DNA from: Heliocybe sulcata
Taxonomy: Eukaryota; Basidiomycota; Agaricomycetes; Gloeophyllales; Gloeophyllaceae
DNA: 64,000 nt
Assembly: GCA_004369045.1 (NCBI GenBank)
Contig: ML213507.1
Location: 1,181,324 to 1,245,323 of the forward strand
Direction of reading: 5' to 3'
Shown in pieces: positions 11,341 to 22,743 of the stretch; the stretch's first letter is position 1, and every line of letters starts with the position of its first letter. The notes below the pieces were generated by a model that was not told the origin of the DNA, ran no database searches, and worked only from the letters and a program-made list of their open reading frames with translations. The position numbers were made by a program, and so were the translations under genes.

Positions 11341-11720
11341 GTAGCCCCTCATTGCATCCGCCACTGAGCTTGCTATTCGACAAGCATGACGCTGAGCTTA
11401 AGTCTCTGGTAGTCTATCTGGTCTTCTTATTCCATCGCCGCTCAGAGACCTGACCGAAGAAGGAGCCTGGGAGACCAGTTGGGAGCGCTGGGAAAGGACC
11501 AGAGCTCGAGGGAGGCATTCCCTCCCGATACTACAAACTCAAGTCGCCAACTAGTGACCATTGTCTTCAGTATGTCATATGCTGGTACGCCCATTAGTAC
11601 TGACCGACCGATCTTTCAAATTGACATAGTAATTCACGACTAATCAGTTCTCCCTACCACTACACACAATTTGGAATTGCGATTTGTAGACCGTAACTGG
11701 GGCAGAACGACTTCCGTGCC
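11341..11720. other. Upstream region of AFG1
   Basis: No coding exon was recognised. This is the likely AFG1 promoter, separated from upstream DNA by the two MITEs. Confidence 0.4.
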
Positions 11721-13967
11721 ATGGCTACGTATACGACGAATACCTGCCAACGTAAGGTGTGCAGGTGGATAGCGGCAAGCCGGCCGTGTTCAAGTACTAT
11801 CGCAATTTGTAGGAGGTCTAGCCAACGTGCCTACACAACGTTTGCGGAACCCCTGGAAGAGAACCGGAGCAATCTGCCACAGCAGGTCGACTTGCTGGAC
11901 CGGTATTATGGGTTGGTGGCGCTTGGGAAGATACGATATGACGAGGAGCAGGTGAGGGTGGTTATCCAGGTGCGTGCAACAGAACGGAGATCGAGGTAGA
12001 CCACTGAGTGGTCTACTTCTGGTAGCTTAAGAGGTTGCAGAAGGAGTTGGCGGACTATACTCCTCCGATGATCACATCGCATTACTTTGCCAGCAGTCGC
12101 AGTAAAGGAAAGGAGAAGGAGGAGGCCCCGCCATGGTGGCTACACCGCGACGAAGAGGCAGACCTGGTCTTCGCCGACACAAAGGCCCTCACCAGAGTGA
12201 GAAGCCACGCTGAAGAACTAGCTGCCCTCCAAACGCCAAAGGTACGACCTGAATCTCCCCACTTCTCGAGACCCAGCTCAATCACGATACAGGGCCTCCT
12301 CCTCACGGGACCACCGGGCTCAGGCAAGACCTTCCTCGCCGACCTCTGGTTCTCCACCATCCCGACAGCCTACAAAGCCCGCAAACACTACAGCCAGCTC
12401 GTGCTCGAGATCTACCGCGGGGTGTGGGAGGAGACCCAGCGGCGCATGGCGCAGGTGCACGCCTCCGCGTCTCCTCCGCCGGCGGAAGCGCCCTGGACCC
12501 GCGGCCTGCGCGCCCAGTGGCGCGAGCTCGTCAAGACCGGCTCCCTACCCACCTCGTGGCCGCGCAACCCATTCTCCTCCTCTACTAGCGGGGATCCGAC
12601 TATCCCGTTCGTCATCGGCAGACGCCTGCTGCTCACGCACTGGCTGCTCCTCTTTGACGAAGTCCAGCTGCTCGACGTGTCCAGCGCGAGTCTCTTGGCG
12701 GACGTGCTCTCGTGGTTCTGGCGCATGGGCGGGGTGGTGGTGGGGACGAGCAATAAGGTGCCGGATGATTTGTATAGGAATGGGGTGCAGAGGGAGAGGC
12801 TGGAGCCGTTTGTGGAGGCGATGAAGGTGCGGTGTCCTGTGATTACGCTGGGGCTGGAGAGGGAGAGGGATTGGAGGAGTGAGAGGGCGCGGACGGGGGA
12901 GGGGGAGAGTAGCTGGGTGAGGTGGGGAGAGGAGGGGGAGTTTGAGAGGATGATAGAGGGTATTGCTGGTGATGGCCATGGCGAGTTTGCAGTTCGCTCG
13001 GCGGGAGATTAAGATCTGATATTACGCGGAAGAGCCCAAGCAGGAGACGTTAACAGTCTTCGGCCGTGCACTTCACGTTCCTTCGGCTGCAAACGGTGTC
13101 TGCAAATTCACATTTGCCGAGCTCTGCGAACAGGTACGTCTACACCACCCACACAAAGTTCGCATCAAATTCACATCTCCGAAGGACCTCGGCCCAGCGG
13201 ACTACCTCACCCTCGCCTCGACCTACCACACCCTCGCCATCTCCTCCCTGCCCATCCTCAAGCTCTCTTCGAAGAACCAAGCACGCCGGTTCATCTCTCT
13301 CATCGACGCCCTCTACGAGTCCCGCTGCAGGCTACTGTGCCTGGCGGAGGCCGACCCCGAGAGCTTGTTCTTCCCGGACGCTTTGCCACAGGCCCCCGCA
13401 GAGATGGACCCAATCATGGCCGAGTCGGTCGCGGAGACGAGGGACATGTACAGGCCGAACGTGTCTTCGTACGATGCCCCGGGCATGGCGGAGGAGCCGC
13501 AGCCAGCCTCGCCGCTCGCCCTGGACACGCTGTCTATATTCTCCGGTGAGTCCCCTTGTCCCCTGAAATCCGAGGACCCTCGCTAAAAACCTCGATCAGG
13601 CCAAGACGAGCAATTCGCGTACAAACGCGCTCTCTCGCGCCTGGTGGAGATGACGAGCCCCAGCTACGCGCGAGAGGAGAAATGGACGCCTCTGCCGCTC
13701 GGCGTACGCAAGTGGGAGAGTCGCTCGGCTGTGGCTCCGTCTAGGGAGGATTACCGGCCGTCCTCGCCGCACGTCTCCCCGAAGGGACAGGATGACTTTG
13801 CTAGCGAGGCTGGGTATACGAGGCCGACGAGGGAGCGTCCGGAGGCGCCGCGGCTGAAGGAGGAGCATGTGTGGGGGGTTAGGGAGGATTGGGGGGAGAA
13901 GGCGAAGGAGTGGGGGAGGGGCAGTCAGGTTTACCGCCGGACAGGGCGGGCTAACTCACAGGAGTAG
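11721..13967 (+). CDS. AFG1: AFG1/LACE1-type mitochondrial AAA+ ATPase
   Basis: AFG1 is a mitochondrial inner-membrane ATPase that helps remove or remodel respiratory-chain subunits. The N-terminus (ATG 11721) is rich in Arg, Ser and Thr with few acids and fits a mitochondrial targeting sequence. After the first intron come LQKELADYTPP and, across a second intron, the Walker A motif GPPGSGKTF (about 12310). Walker B is LLLFDEVQL (about 12650), followed by the VVVGTSNKVPDDLYRNGVQR sensor-1 region. A later exon has TVFGRALHVP, FAELCEQ and ARRFISLIDALYE, all diagnostic of AFG1. The C-terminal part ends at 13967, after a short intron near 13542-13600. The intron between about 12961 and 13030 has ambiguous ends. 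The long polar C-terminus exceeds the usual family length. Confidence 0.92.
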
Positions 13968-14175
13968 TATATGGCATTTGGATGGAAGCGATTGTAATGC
14001 ATTGCTACCATCTAAAAGAAGTACACAGCTATGTCTTTTGCTTATAGAGTTCTACGGGAGGAGTCAAAACGACTTCATTGCATCAGAGCTGCGTGTACAA
14101 TGGGCATATTCGGGTGGTAGCCAGGATTACTATGCGTCCTACTCCAGGTCCTGCTTCTATAGTGTAACATCGACA

Positions 14176-15603
14176 TCAATGAGCATATTTACTCTTCTCT
14201 TCCTCATAAATGCTAGTCAAGTCCAGAGTCTCGCCGTGGCTGCTTTGCAGGAAGCGCCTACCATCCCTGAGTGTGCCTAGCAAAACCCTACCCTCGTGAT
14301 CGACCAGAAGCCTGCCCTCTCTGTCCTCTACTGTAAAGCTTTTCATAGGGTCAATGATATATCTCTGCGCAGTCATCATCTGTAGGAGGAGAAAGTCCTC
14401 TTGGTCGTGATGCGCATTGGGGGACCACTCGTCCCGGCCAACGAACCTGACGACCTTCAACTGAGGGGCCCGAATATACTGGTAGAGCACTGTGGGCAGG
14501 ACGAAGTGGTCGGTTTCGTATTCACCGTCGGGGGGTCTAAGACGACCGAGTCCCAGGCGCTTGATGCGCGGCAGGCTGATGGCCGCGCAAAGGTCTGCCC
14601 AATAACGAACCCAAAGGACTAGGTCTACCACTTGGGGGAACATAGCAAGCGTAACTTCTAGTTGCCTTCGGGCATCCCTGTCCTGTCGCAAGCTCGAGTT
14701 TATGTGGAGCGTTAATCTGGTAATGTTGGAGGAAATGTTGGGCGGCGGAGGGATAGTGCCTAACTCCGGGAGTTCCAATTCTCGGAGAGACTCCAAGTTA
14801 TCTCGTGGCAAAAGATGAGTACTCCAGCCTGCCTGGTCCCACGTCGAAGAGACCAACTGTGGAAGGCTTATTGAGGACGCATCGGAAATGCTCGGCGTAC
14901 GCGACCAGGCGACCGACTCGTCCATGCATTTCCTGATGATTCTCAGGCCAGGTAGTCTGGAAAGCATAGCCCGCCATTGCGCTGGATCCGCCACGGACAA
15001 TCTGTCCGGCATCCAATCGAGAACGCGCAGAGTCGGGCCCCGTTCTGCAAGAGCCAGCAGGACAGGTTCAGGTACAGGGTTGTGCACCATATATGCCGTT
15101 GAACCCCGTCTATTCTCTTGAGGTCCACGCAAGGAGAATATCTCCAAACGGGGGAGAGACCGTATAAATGTGGAGAGATCTTCAATCGCGGGATCGTCTG
15201 CTGGTACGGTAGTATGGAGGATGCAGTGTAGCCTGCGCACGTTCGCCCCACGCGGCAGAAGCGCACCGTCAAGTTTCACCTCGTTCCCCAAGTCAAACTG
15301 AGGCAGAATATGTCCGACAACGCACTCCACGATGAGGACGCGATGCAAGAGCGGCCAGGCCAGTTTGCACCAAAGCTTGCATACGAGCACCAGTGACCGC
15401 TTCGTGCAGAGAGGACGGTTCATTTCATGCCTTCCTTCGTCTATCAACAAGGGTCCAGTGCCGCTGAACGGATCATGACATCCAGTCTCTAGAAGACCCG
15501 GTACGTAGGTTGCCAGTTCGAAGATATAGATCCAGAGCTCGGATGGGAGCTGCGGCGGGCTGAGCAGATGAACATTCGCTGTTGCGAATGTATCCAACGG
15601 CAT
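14176..15603 (-). CDS. F-box-like protein with leucine-rich segments (copy 1)
   Basis: Single-exon gene of 475 residues starting at ATG 15603. Residues 17-75 (LPSELWIYIFELA, then SLVLVCKLWCKLAWPLL) match the F-box pattern common in basidiomycetes, which would bind Skp1 in an SCF ubiquitin ligase. The rest contains irregular leucine-rich repeat-like strands (RRLHCIL, LRVLDWM, ITRLTLHI, KVVRFVG) that could form the substrate-binding face. It is about 40% similar by eye, along its length, to the gene at 37845. It is divergent from SF3B3, with only 237 bp between the two start codons, so the promoter is shared or overlapping. The substrate is unknown. Confidence 0.8.
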   Translation of the reverse strand: MPLDTFATANVHLLSPPQLPSELWIYIFELATYVPGLLETGCHDPFSGTGPLLIDEGRHEMNRPLCTKRSLVLVCKLWCKLAWPLLHRVLIVECVVGHILPQFDLGNEVKLDGALLPRGANVRRLHCILHTTVPADDPAIEDLSTFIRSLPRLEIFSLRGPQENRRGSTAYMVHNPVPEPVLLALAERGPTLRVLDWMPDRLSVADPAQWRAMLSRLPGLRIIRKCMDESVAWSRTPSISDASSISLPQLVSSTWDQAGWSTHLLPRDNLESLRELELPELGTIPPPPNISSNITRLTLHINSSLRQDRDARRQLEVTLAMFPQVVDLVLWVRYWADLCAAISLPRIKRLGLGRLRPPDGEYETDHFVLPTVLYQYIRAPQLKVVRFVGRDEWSPNAHHDQEDFLLLQMMTAQRYIIDPMKSFTVEDREGRLLVDHEGRVLLGTLRDGRRFLQSSHGETLDLTSIYEEEKSKYAH

Positions 15604-15840
15604 CGCCGCGCCAATACCTGTTTAAAGCAAGACAGATTCAGTCGCAACAACCAGGCCTCAAGACAGCGAGTGGTGAGGGAGTCAAGGAAGTGAGTTCGCG
15701 AGACGCGGGAGCCACAAACCAAATAACTGTCAACATACGCGTTCCAACTTTTCGCGTCGAAGGCCCGGTTCAACTTCAAGGCTGCCTTCGCTGTCCTCAC
15801 AAGTGAGGACGCTGCTCACTGCGTCTTTCATCTCCGCAAT
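15604..15840. promoter_or_regulatory. Bidirectional promoter, F-box-like gene and SF3B3
   Basis: The two start codons are 237 bp apart and face away from each other. No gene lies between them. Confidence 0.6.
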
Positions 15841-18800
15841 ATGCACTTGTACAACTTGACACTGCAGGCGCCGACTGCTATTACTCAGGCTATCGTCGGC
15901 AACTTCTCTGGAGCAAGGCAGCAGGAAATCATTGTCTCGCATGGGACGCGACTGGAACTACTGCGTCCTGATCCTCAGACGGGAAAAGTTGCTACTGTCA
16001 TAGCTAGCGATGTCTTTGGGTCAATACGCTCACTGGCTGCATTCCGCCTGACTGGTGGTACCAAGGGTGAGCCCCCGTACGTATGCCCGTGTTTCTGCAC
16101 CATTTACCATAACTTTCTCAGATTATGCCATAGTAGGATCCGATTCTGGGCGCATTGTCATTCTGGATTATGATCCAAAAACTAGCAGCTTTGTAAAACT
16201 CCACCAGGAGACATACGGCAAATCTGGCGCGCGTCGCATCGTCCCCGGACAGTACCTGGCCGTCGACCCCAAAGGGCGGAGCGTCATGATCGCGGCTATG
16301 GAAAAGGCGAAACTGGTCTATATCCTCAACCGGGATGCTGCGGCGAATCTGACGATCTCCTCGCCTCTGGAGGCACATAAAAATGCTGCCATCATCCATC
16401 ACATTGTTGGACTGGACGTCGGGTTCGAAAATCCTACTTTTGCCGCGCTTGAAGTCGACTACAGCGAGTCTGACCAGGACCCATCGGGCGAGGCTTTCAA
16501 TAACGCTGAGAAGGTCTGTCCGTGATTTCCATGACGTGCTATTAGCTGACCTGGGACTGGATAGCTGTTGACCTACTACGAGCTTGATCTTGGCTTGAAC
16601 CATGTCGTACGCAAATGGAGTGCTGCGACAGACCCGCGCGCCAATCTCCTTGTTCAAGTACCGGGTGGTCAGGTCGCTGCCAGTGATCGCTACGACGGCC
16701 CGTCCGGTGTCTTGGTTTGCTGTGAAGATCACATCATTTATCGGCATATGGACGCTCCGCAGCATCGTGTACCTATTCCTCGAAGACGACATCCCCTCGA
16801 GGACCCCGATCGCGGCCTCATTATCGTTTCTGCGGTCATGCACAAGATGAAGGTATAATTATGCAACAACCATCCTGGCCATTATTGCTGAGCGCGATCA
16901 AATGACAGGGCGCTTTCTTCTTCTTGCTGCAAAGCGAAGAGGGTGACCTATACAAGGTTACTATTGAGCACGAAGAGGAAGAGGTGAAGGCAGTGAAAAT
17001 TAAGTATTTCGACACTGTACCTGTTGCATCCAGTCTCTGTATTCTCAAGTCTGGTTTCCTCTTTGTCGCGTCCGAGTTCGGAAATCAGTGAGTTTCCACT
17101 GGTCGCACCAGTCGAAGCACACCGCTAATAGTCTTTTCAGTTATCTGTACCAGTTCCAAAAGCTTGGTGATGATGACGACGAGCCCGAATTTAGTTCAAC
17201 GTCCTACCCCGCGTTCGGCATGGAAGAACCCGCATTGCCCTTACCGCGAGCCTACTTCAAACCTCGGGGCCTCGAAAACCTTGCTTTGGCTGACGAGCTC
17301 GAGTCTCTGGACCCGATTCTTGACGCTAAGGTGATGAACTTGCTGCCGAACTCAGATACTCCGCAATTTTTTACAGCGTGTGGGCGTGGCTCGCGGAGTT
17401 CGTTTAGAATGCTTCGGCATGGTCTTGAAGTGGAGGAAGTTGTCAGCTCGGACCTTCCAGGTATTCCCAATGCTGTGTGGACGACCAAGGTCAAGGAAGA
17501 TGGTACAGTGTCACACTTCTCACACGTCTTACACTCTACTGACTCTTCTGCAAAGACGCATTCGACTCGTATATCATTCTGTCCTTCGTGAACGGTACCC
17601 TTGTTCTATCAATCGGAGAAACAATCGAAGAAGTCCAGGATACAGGTTTCTTGTCATCAGCGCCGACATTAGCTGTCCAGCAGATTGGAGAAGATGCCCT
17701 CCTCCAGGTTCACCCTCAGGGTATCCGACATGTGCTCTCTGATCGGCGGGTTAATGAGTGGCGAGCACCACCGGGAAAGTCCATCGTCACAGCCACTACG
17801 AACAAGCGACAAGTCGTAGTGGCTTTGAGCTCTGCGGAGCTGGTTTACTTTGAGCTTGACTTGGAGGGTCAGCTTAATGAGTTCCAGGACCGCAAAGCTA
17901 TGGGTAGTACCGTGCTGGCGCTGAGCGTTGGAGAGGTGCCCGAAGGTCGGCAGCGAATGCCATTCTTGGCAAGTTATTCCTTCTTCGTACTTGAGTCGCA
18001 TGCTGACAGGAGGCTTATGCATTCTAGGCCGTTGGATGCGAGGATCAGACTGTCCGGATTATCTCGCTCGACCCTGAGAGCACCCTGGAAACGATCAGTT
18101 TGCAAGCTCTGACTGCTCCGCCCTCGTCAATCTGTATAGCCGATATCCTCGACGCCAGTATCAACAAGTCGCATCCTACGACTTTCGTGAACATTGGTCT
18201 GCAGAACGGCGTGCTGCTCCGTACAGTGCTCGATCCGAACACGGGTCAATTGACGGATACTCGGACACGGTTCGTGCGGTGTCTCAGTCACTGTGATCAG
18301 ATTTCTGACTTAGGTGATTTCTAGATTCTTGGGCACCCGGCCTATCCGTCTGCTGCGGATCCAGACGCAGCGGAACCCAGCTATACTGGCGCTGTCATCA
18401 AGATCATGGCTGAACTACACTCACCAGAACTTGATGCATTTTACGCCGCTGATTCTTGATACTCTGGACTATGCGTGGAGCTTCTCCGCGGAGCTGTGTC
18501 CAGAAGGGTTGATTGGTATTGCTGGCAGTACACTACGGTGAGTTATCGTTCTTAAAGGAGCCTTCTGTGATGATCACAAGGGAACGGAAAGCACCCAAGG
18601 TGCATGCCGATACCTTTTATAATTACCAATTGTTCCTACTGAGCTCCCTGTTAATGCGCTTTTTCGAGCAAGCCGCCGACTGACGTGGAATTACCTACAG
18701 GATATTCCAGATTCCGAAGCTCGGCCAGAAGTTAAAGCAGGATTCCATGCCACTCTCGTACACTCCTAGGAAATTCATTCCTCACCCCGCAAATCGGTAC

Positions 18801-20186
18801 TTCTACCTCATTGAAGGTGACCATCGAACGTACTCCGATGAGGTTGCTGCACAGAAGCTGGACGAGTTGGTGAGTGGCCATTCACACTTCCAATAGCTCC
18901 CTGAGGACTGAAGATGCACTACAGAGGAGCAAGGGCAAAATGATCGACGATGAGGTCATAAACCTGCCTCCTGAGGTCTTTGGTCGTATCAAGGCACCGG
19001 CTGGGCAATGGGCCTCGAATATTAGGATCATCGACCCCGTTGACGTGCGTCGCTTCTCCGTACGCTAATGGACTGAATCGCTCATCCTGGACTAGTATAA
19101 GACGGTGAATGTCATATCGCTCGACAACAACGAGTGCGCGTTCTCGTTGGCCGTTGTGCCGTTCGCGGCTCGTGGTGGGGAGCTGCATCTGGTTGTCGGG
19201 ACAGCGCAGGAGACGTACTTGTCGCCGAGGTCTTGTAAGAGTGGGTTTCTGCGGACCTATCGGTTTACGGAGGATGGTGCTGGGCTGGAGCTTCTTCACA
19301 AGGCAAGGAAAGTTCCAGAATCGTGAGATTTGAAGATTGACTTTGGTGCATTTAGACTGAGACGGACGATGTGCCTCTGGCTGTGATGCCCTTCCAGGGT
19401 CGGCTCGTTGCTGGTGTCGGGAAGGCACTCCGCATATACGATATCGGCAAGAAGAAGCTGCTGCGCAAAGTGGAGAACAAGAGCTTTGGCTCGGTTATTG
19501 TCAACTTGAACACGCAGGGCTCGCGGATTCTGGTGGGTGACATGCAGGAGTCGGTGTACTTTGCGGTGTACAAGGCGCCGGAGAACCGGCTTCTAATCTT
19601 TGCGGACGACGCGCAGCCGAGGTGGGTGACGGCGGTGTGCATGGTGGACTATACGACCGTGGCTGCGGGGGACCGGTTCGGGAACGTGTTTGTGAACCGG
19701 CTGGACATGAAGGTGTCGGAGCAGGTGGACGACGATCCTACGGGCGCGGGGATTCTGCACGAGAAGGGCCTGCTGATGGGTGCGCCGCACAAGACGAAGA
19801 TGCTGTGCCACTTCCACGTCGGGGACCTTGTGACGTCGATCCAGAAGGTGGCGCTGGTGGCGGGGGGGCGGGAGGTGCTGGTGTACACGGGGCTGCACGG
19901 GACGGTGGGGATGCTGGTGCCGTTTGTGTCGAAGGAGGACGTGGACTTTATCGCGACGCTGGAGCAGCATGTGCGGTCGGAGCAGCCGAGCGCGGTGGGG
20001 CGGGACCAGCTCGCGTGGAGGGGGTATTATGTGCCGGTGAAGGCGGTGGTGGATGGGGATTTGTGTGAGACGTATGCGAGGCTGCCGGCGGGGAAGCAGA
20101 GTGCGATTGCGGGGGAGCTGGATCGGACGGTGGGGGAGGTGTTGAAGAAGCTGGAGCAGTTGAGGGTGACGGCGAGTGGGTTCTAG
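15841..20186 (+). CDS. RSE1: Splicing factor 3B subunit 3 (Rse1/SAP130)
   Basis: Subunit of the SF3b complex in U2 snRNP, needed for branch-point recognition and prespliceosome assembly. Its three beta-propellers act as a scaffold. ATG 15841 opens with [12 protein letters not shown], matching the animal protein's start. Conserved blocks in order include [155 protein letters not shown] and [14 protein letters not shown]. The stop is at 20186. There are more than ten exons with short introns; the longest, about 160 nt, begins at about 18540. Length is close to the family norm of about 1,200 residues. Identity is secure. Confidence 0.97.
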
Positions 20187-20491
20187 GAGGTCTTTGTAGG
20201 ATATTGGTGTTTGAGAAATGTGAACTTTGTGCTGGCTTGTTCACGATTTGGTCTGTACCTTGGCCTTGGACTAACGCGATTCACGCAGGAAGAGTCCATA
20301 TGATGTTACATTGTATTAACGAGATTAACTCGAATAGTAGTACAGACGTATAGTCTACGGGTGGGATCTAGTGATACATATGTCCTTCGGTTTCCTACGG
20401 CGCTGGTATACAATAGATAGAACGTCCGCATTGGTATCGTGAAAGCATGTGGTCGTGACTATATGCGTCGGTGGGCACGGACGTTGGTTTC
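20187..20491. other. Convergent 3' intergenic region
   Basis: Lies between the SF3B3 stop and the stop of the first Ohr gene. It should carry the two 3' UTRs. Nothing else was seen. Confidence 0.4.
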
Positions 20492-21137
20492 TTAGAGCTT
20501 CTTGACAGACACCCGGATACCCTGCGACAGCATCCGCGAGTACGGGCAGAACTGCAAATCCGCAATCAGCCTTTAAAACACTCGCAAAGACCACCGCCAG
20601 CACCCACCTCGTGCGCAGCCTTGATCACCTCATCATCATCCACGCCCTCCACATTAATCTCCACCTCCAGCCCAAACCCCTCGAGCGGCGGCTCCTCGGG
20701 GTGGCCAATCCGCACGACAGTATGCACCGCCGCGTCCGCCGCGGCGTCCTTGTTCCCCGCGGCGGCGGCGCTGCGCTGCAGCGCGCCCAGGAAGCAGCTC
20801 GCGTAGCCCATCGCGAAGAGCTTCTCCGGGTTCTGGCCCGCGCCGCGCCCGCCCATCGCCTTGGGCACGGCCATGTCGAGCTCGAGCTGCGTGTCCCCGT
20901 CCGAGGCCACCGTGCCGTTGCGCCCTGCGCCCGAGGCGGTCGCTTTGGTCATGTACTAGGAAGGAGGGAGGTGAGTGGAGAAGGGGGGAAGGGAGGGAGG
21001 GGAATGCATACCACGTGATCGCGGAGGGTCATGAAGGTCCGCCAGTGCATCCACTGTGTAGAAGTAGGCCTCGCCGTCCTCGCAGACGCACGGAGCGCCG
21101 AAGACGCGGAAGAGCGCAGGAGAGCAGCGGCAGACAT
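20492..21137 (-). CDS. ohr: Ohr/OsmC-family organic hydroperoxide reductase (copy 1)
   Basis: Thiol peroxidase that reduces organic hydroperoxides. Three exons: ATG 21137 to DHV at about 21012, then a middle exon starting YMTKATASGAGRNG, then a final exon FCPYSRMLSQG to the stop at 20492. Both redox cysteines are present, the peroxidatic one in GYASCFLGALQ and the resolving one in FCPYS. The family motifs MGGRGAGQNPEKLFAMGY and GFGLEVEINVEGVDDDEV are intact. The first 28 residues are rich in Arg, Ala and Ser without acids, suggesting mitochondrial import, as for other fungal Ohr proteins. It lies in tandem with copy 2, 640 bp away on the same strand. Confidence 0.93.
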
Positions 21138-21776
21138 TATATTAGCGTCGTTGATAGAGAATACGAGTAAGAGTGAGAGAGGTTATGATTATATCGCGTG
21201 CAAATCCGAATAGACGTGTATGGCGGGGATTGCAGGTGTGCTGAGCCATAGCAGCGGGATGGCGCTCTATATAAGGACGCTGCGGTAGATGAATGTTAAT
21301 TGCTCCGAGGTTACATCAGTCGTGGGAGGTCCTTCCGGCGGTTGGCCCCTTGCTACTGCGGTTATCGTCTTGCCAATTGAGTGGTGTCTTCCTCCAACGC
21401 CGCTCCAGCACTCTACACGTGTTGTGCCTGACATCCCGACACCGTGCAATCCGCTTACACTTGGCTTAGGAACTCTTCCCAGCCAGCCTTGTTCTTGCTC
21501 AGCCATGCCCAGAATACACCAGTCGTGGTTGCGCTCGTCGGTCAGGCGTACAACCTGAATCAGCCACAAGCCTGGCACTTGATCCGGACTTACTCAGAGC
21601 GTCTCCGACAGCGCTTCCCCACCGCTAGCCCAACGGCTCCGACAACCGACTTCATACCTGATGTAACCACTCCGCCAAGCCGCCGGTAACCTTCTCTTGC
21701 TTCTCAGCTTCTCTTCTTCTGTCTTGCAATCTCCATCTTATCTCACAGATACCTTACACATTGACACCGACCCCTG
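21138..21776. other. Intergenic region between tandem Ohr genes
   Basis: Upstream region of Ohr copy 1 and 3' flank of copy 2. Open frames here have no recognisable content. Confidence 0.4.
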
Positions 21777-22467
21777 CTATGCCTTCGACACGTTGACCAC
21801 CGCGCCATGCTTCAACGCCCGACTGTACGGACACGCCTGCCGCCACATCATGAGTCTCCCTCGTCCACATTAGCTTCAACCAAACACGCACCTCATGCCC
21901 CGCCTGGATAAGCTCCTCATCCTGCACCCCCTCAACCTCAATATCCACCGCCAGCCCAAACCCGCCGAGGTCCTGCGGCTCCCCCATATGCACCCTTGCA
22001 CGCACGACCGCATTCTTCGCCTGCCTCTTCGCCTCCTCGCCCCTCCTCCCCGCCACCAACTGCAGCGCACTCAAGAAACACGCTGGGTAGCTCCCCATCA
22101 ACCATTCATGTTCACTGGGATGGCACCGAGCCACGCACCGCTGTACCCCATCGCGAACAGCTGCTCCGGGTTCTGCCCGTCGCCTTTCCCGCCGAGACTC
22201 CGCGGCATCGCGAGCCTCAGCGTCAGCCCGTCATCGTCGTCAGACTTCACCTCCCCGTTGCGCCCCTGCCCGCGTGCCGTCGCGTGGGCCGTGTACTGCC
22301 ACATACTCTTCGTCAGTACCAGGATGCCCAAAGTCGCATCGCAGCTTCGACGATGCAACCGTCTGTAGCGTGGAACTGACCTTCACGTCTTTGAGCGTCA
22401 TCACCGTCCTCACTTGCGACCCGACTCTCAGAGCGCGAGCGGCGGTGCGGCAGCGTATAGCAAACAT
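21777..22467 (-). CDS. ohr: Ohr/OsmC-family organic hydroperoxide reductase (copy 2)
   Basis: Paralog of the neighbouring Ohr gene. ATG 22467 opens MFAIRCRTAARALRVG, again an Arg-rich presequence, followed by MTLKDVK and an intron. The next exon is YTAHATARGQGRNGEV to NPEQLFAMGYS. A further intron splits the peroxidatic-cysteine motif, so GYSACFLSALQ is made only after splicing near 22100-22160. The third exon continues to GHE, and the last exon is ACPYSRALKHGAVVNVSKA, with the stop at 21777. Both catalytic cysteines are therefore present. This copy has one more intron than copy 1. Predicted to act in the mitochondrial matrix against lipid or organic hydroperoxides. Confidence 0.92.
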
Positions 22468-22743
22468 CTCGCAGGTACGTAGGGAGACGGAGGTAAATTA
22501 TCATTGCATGCGGGCGGGAGCTTCTCCTTATACCCCCCAGTCGCGTGAAGGAAGTTGGGATCGCTGGACGCGCACATGATGTCACGATCGTCGGCTTCAC
22601 GATCGACGCTGCAGCTGCTCTTCACACTCGCCCTTTCACATACCATACTAGCCACGTAGCCTACACCCTCCCATCCCATAGCAAGAAAAGCATCTCCAAT
22701 TAACTAGCATTATATCACACAATACCCTACTCCCCCACACCAC

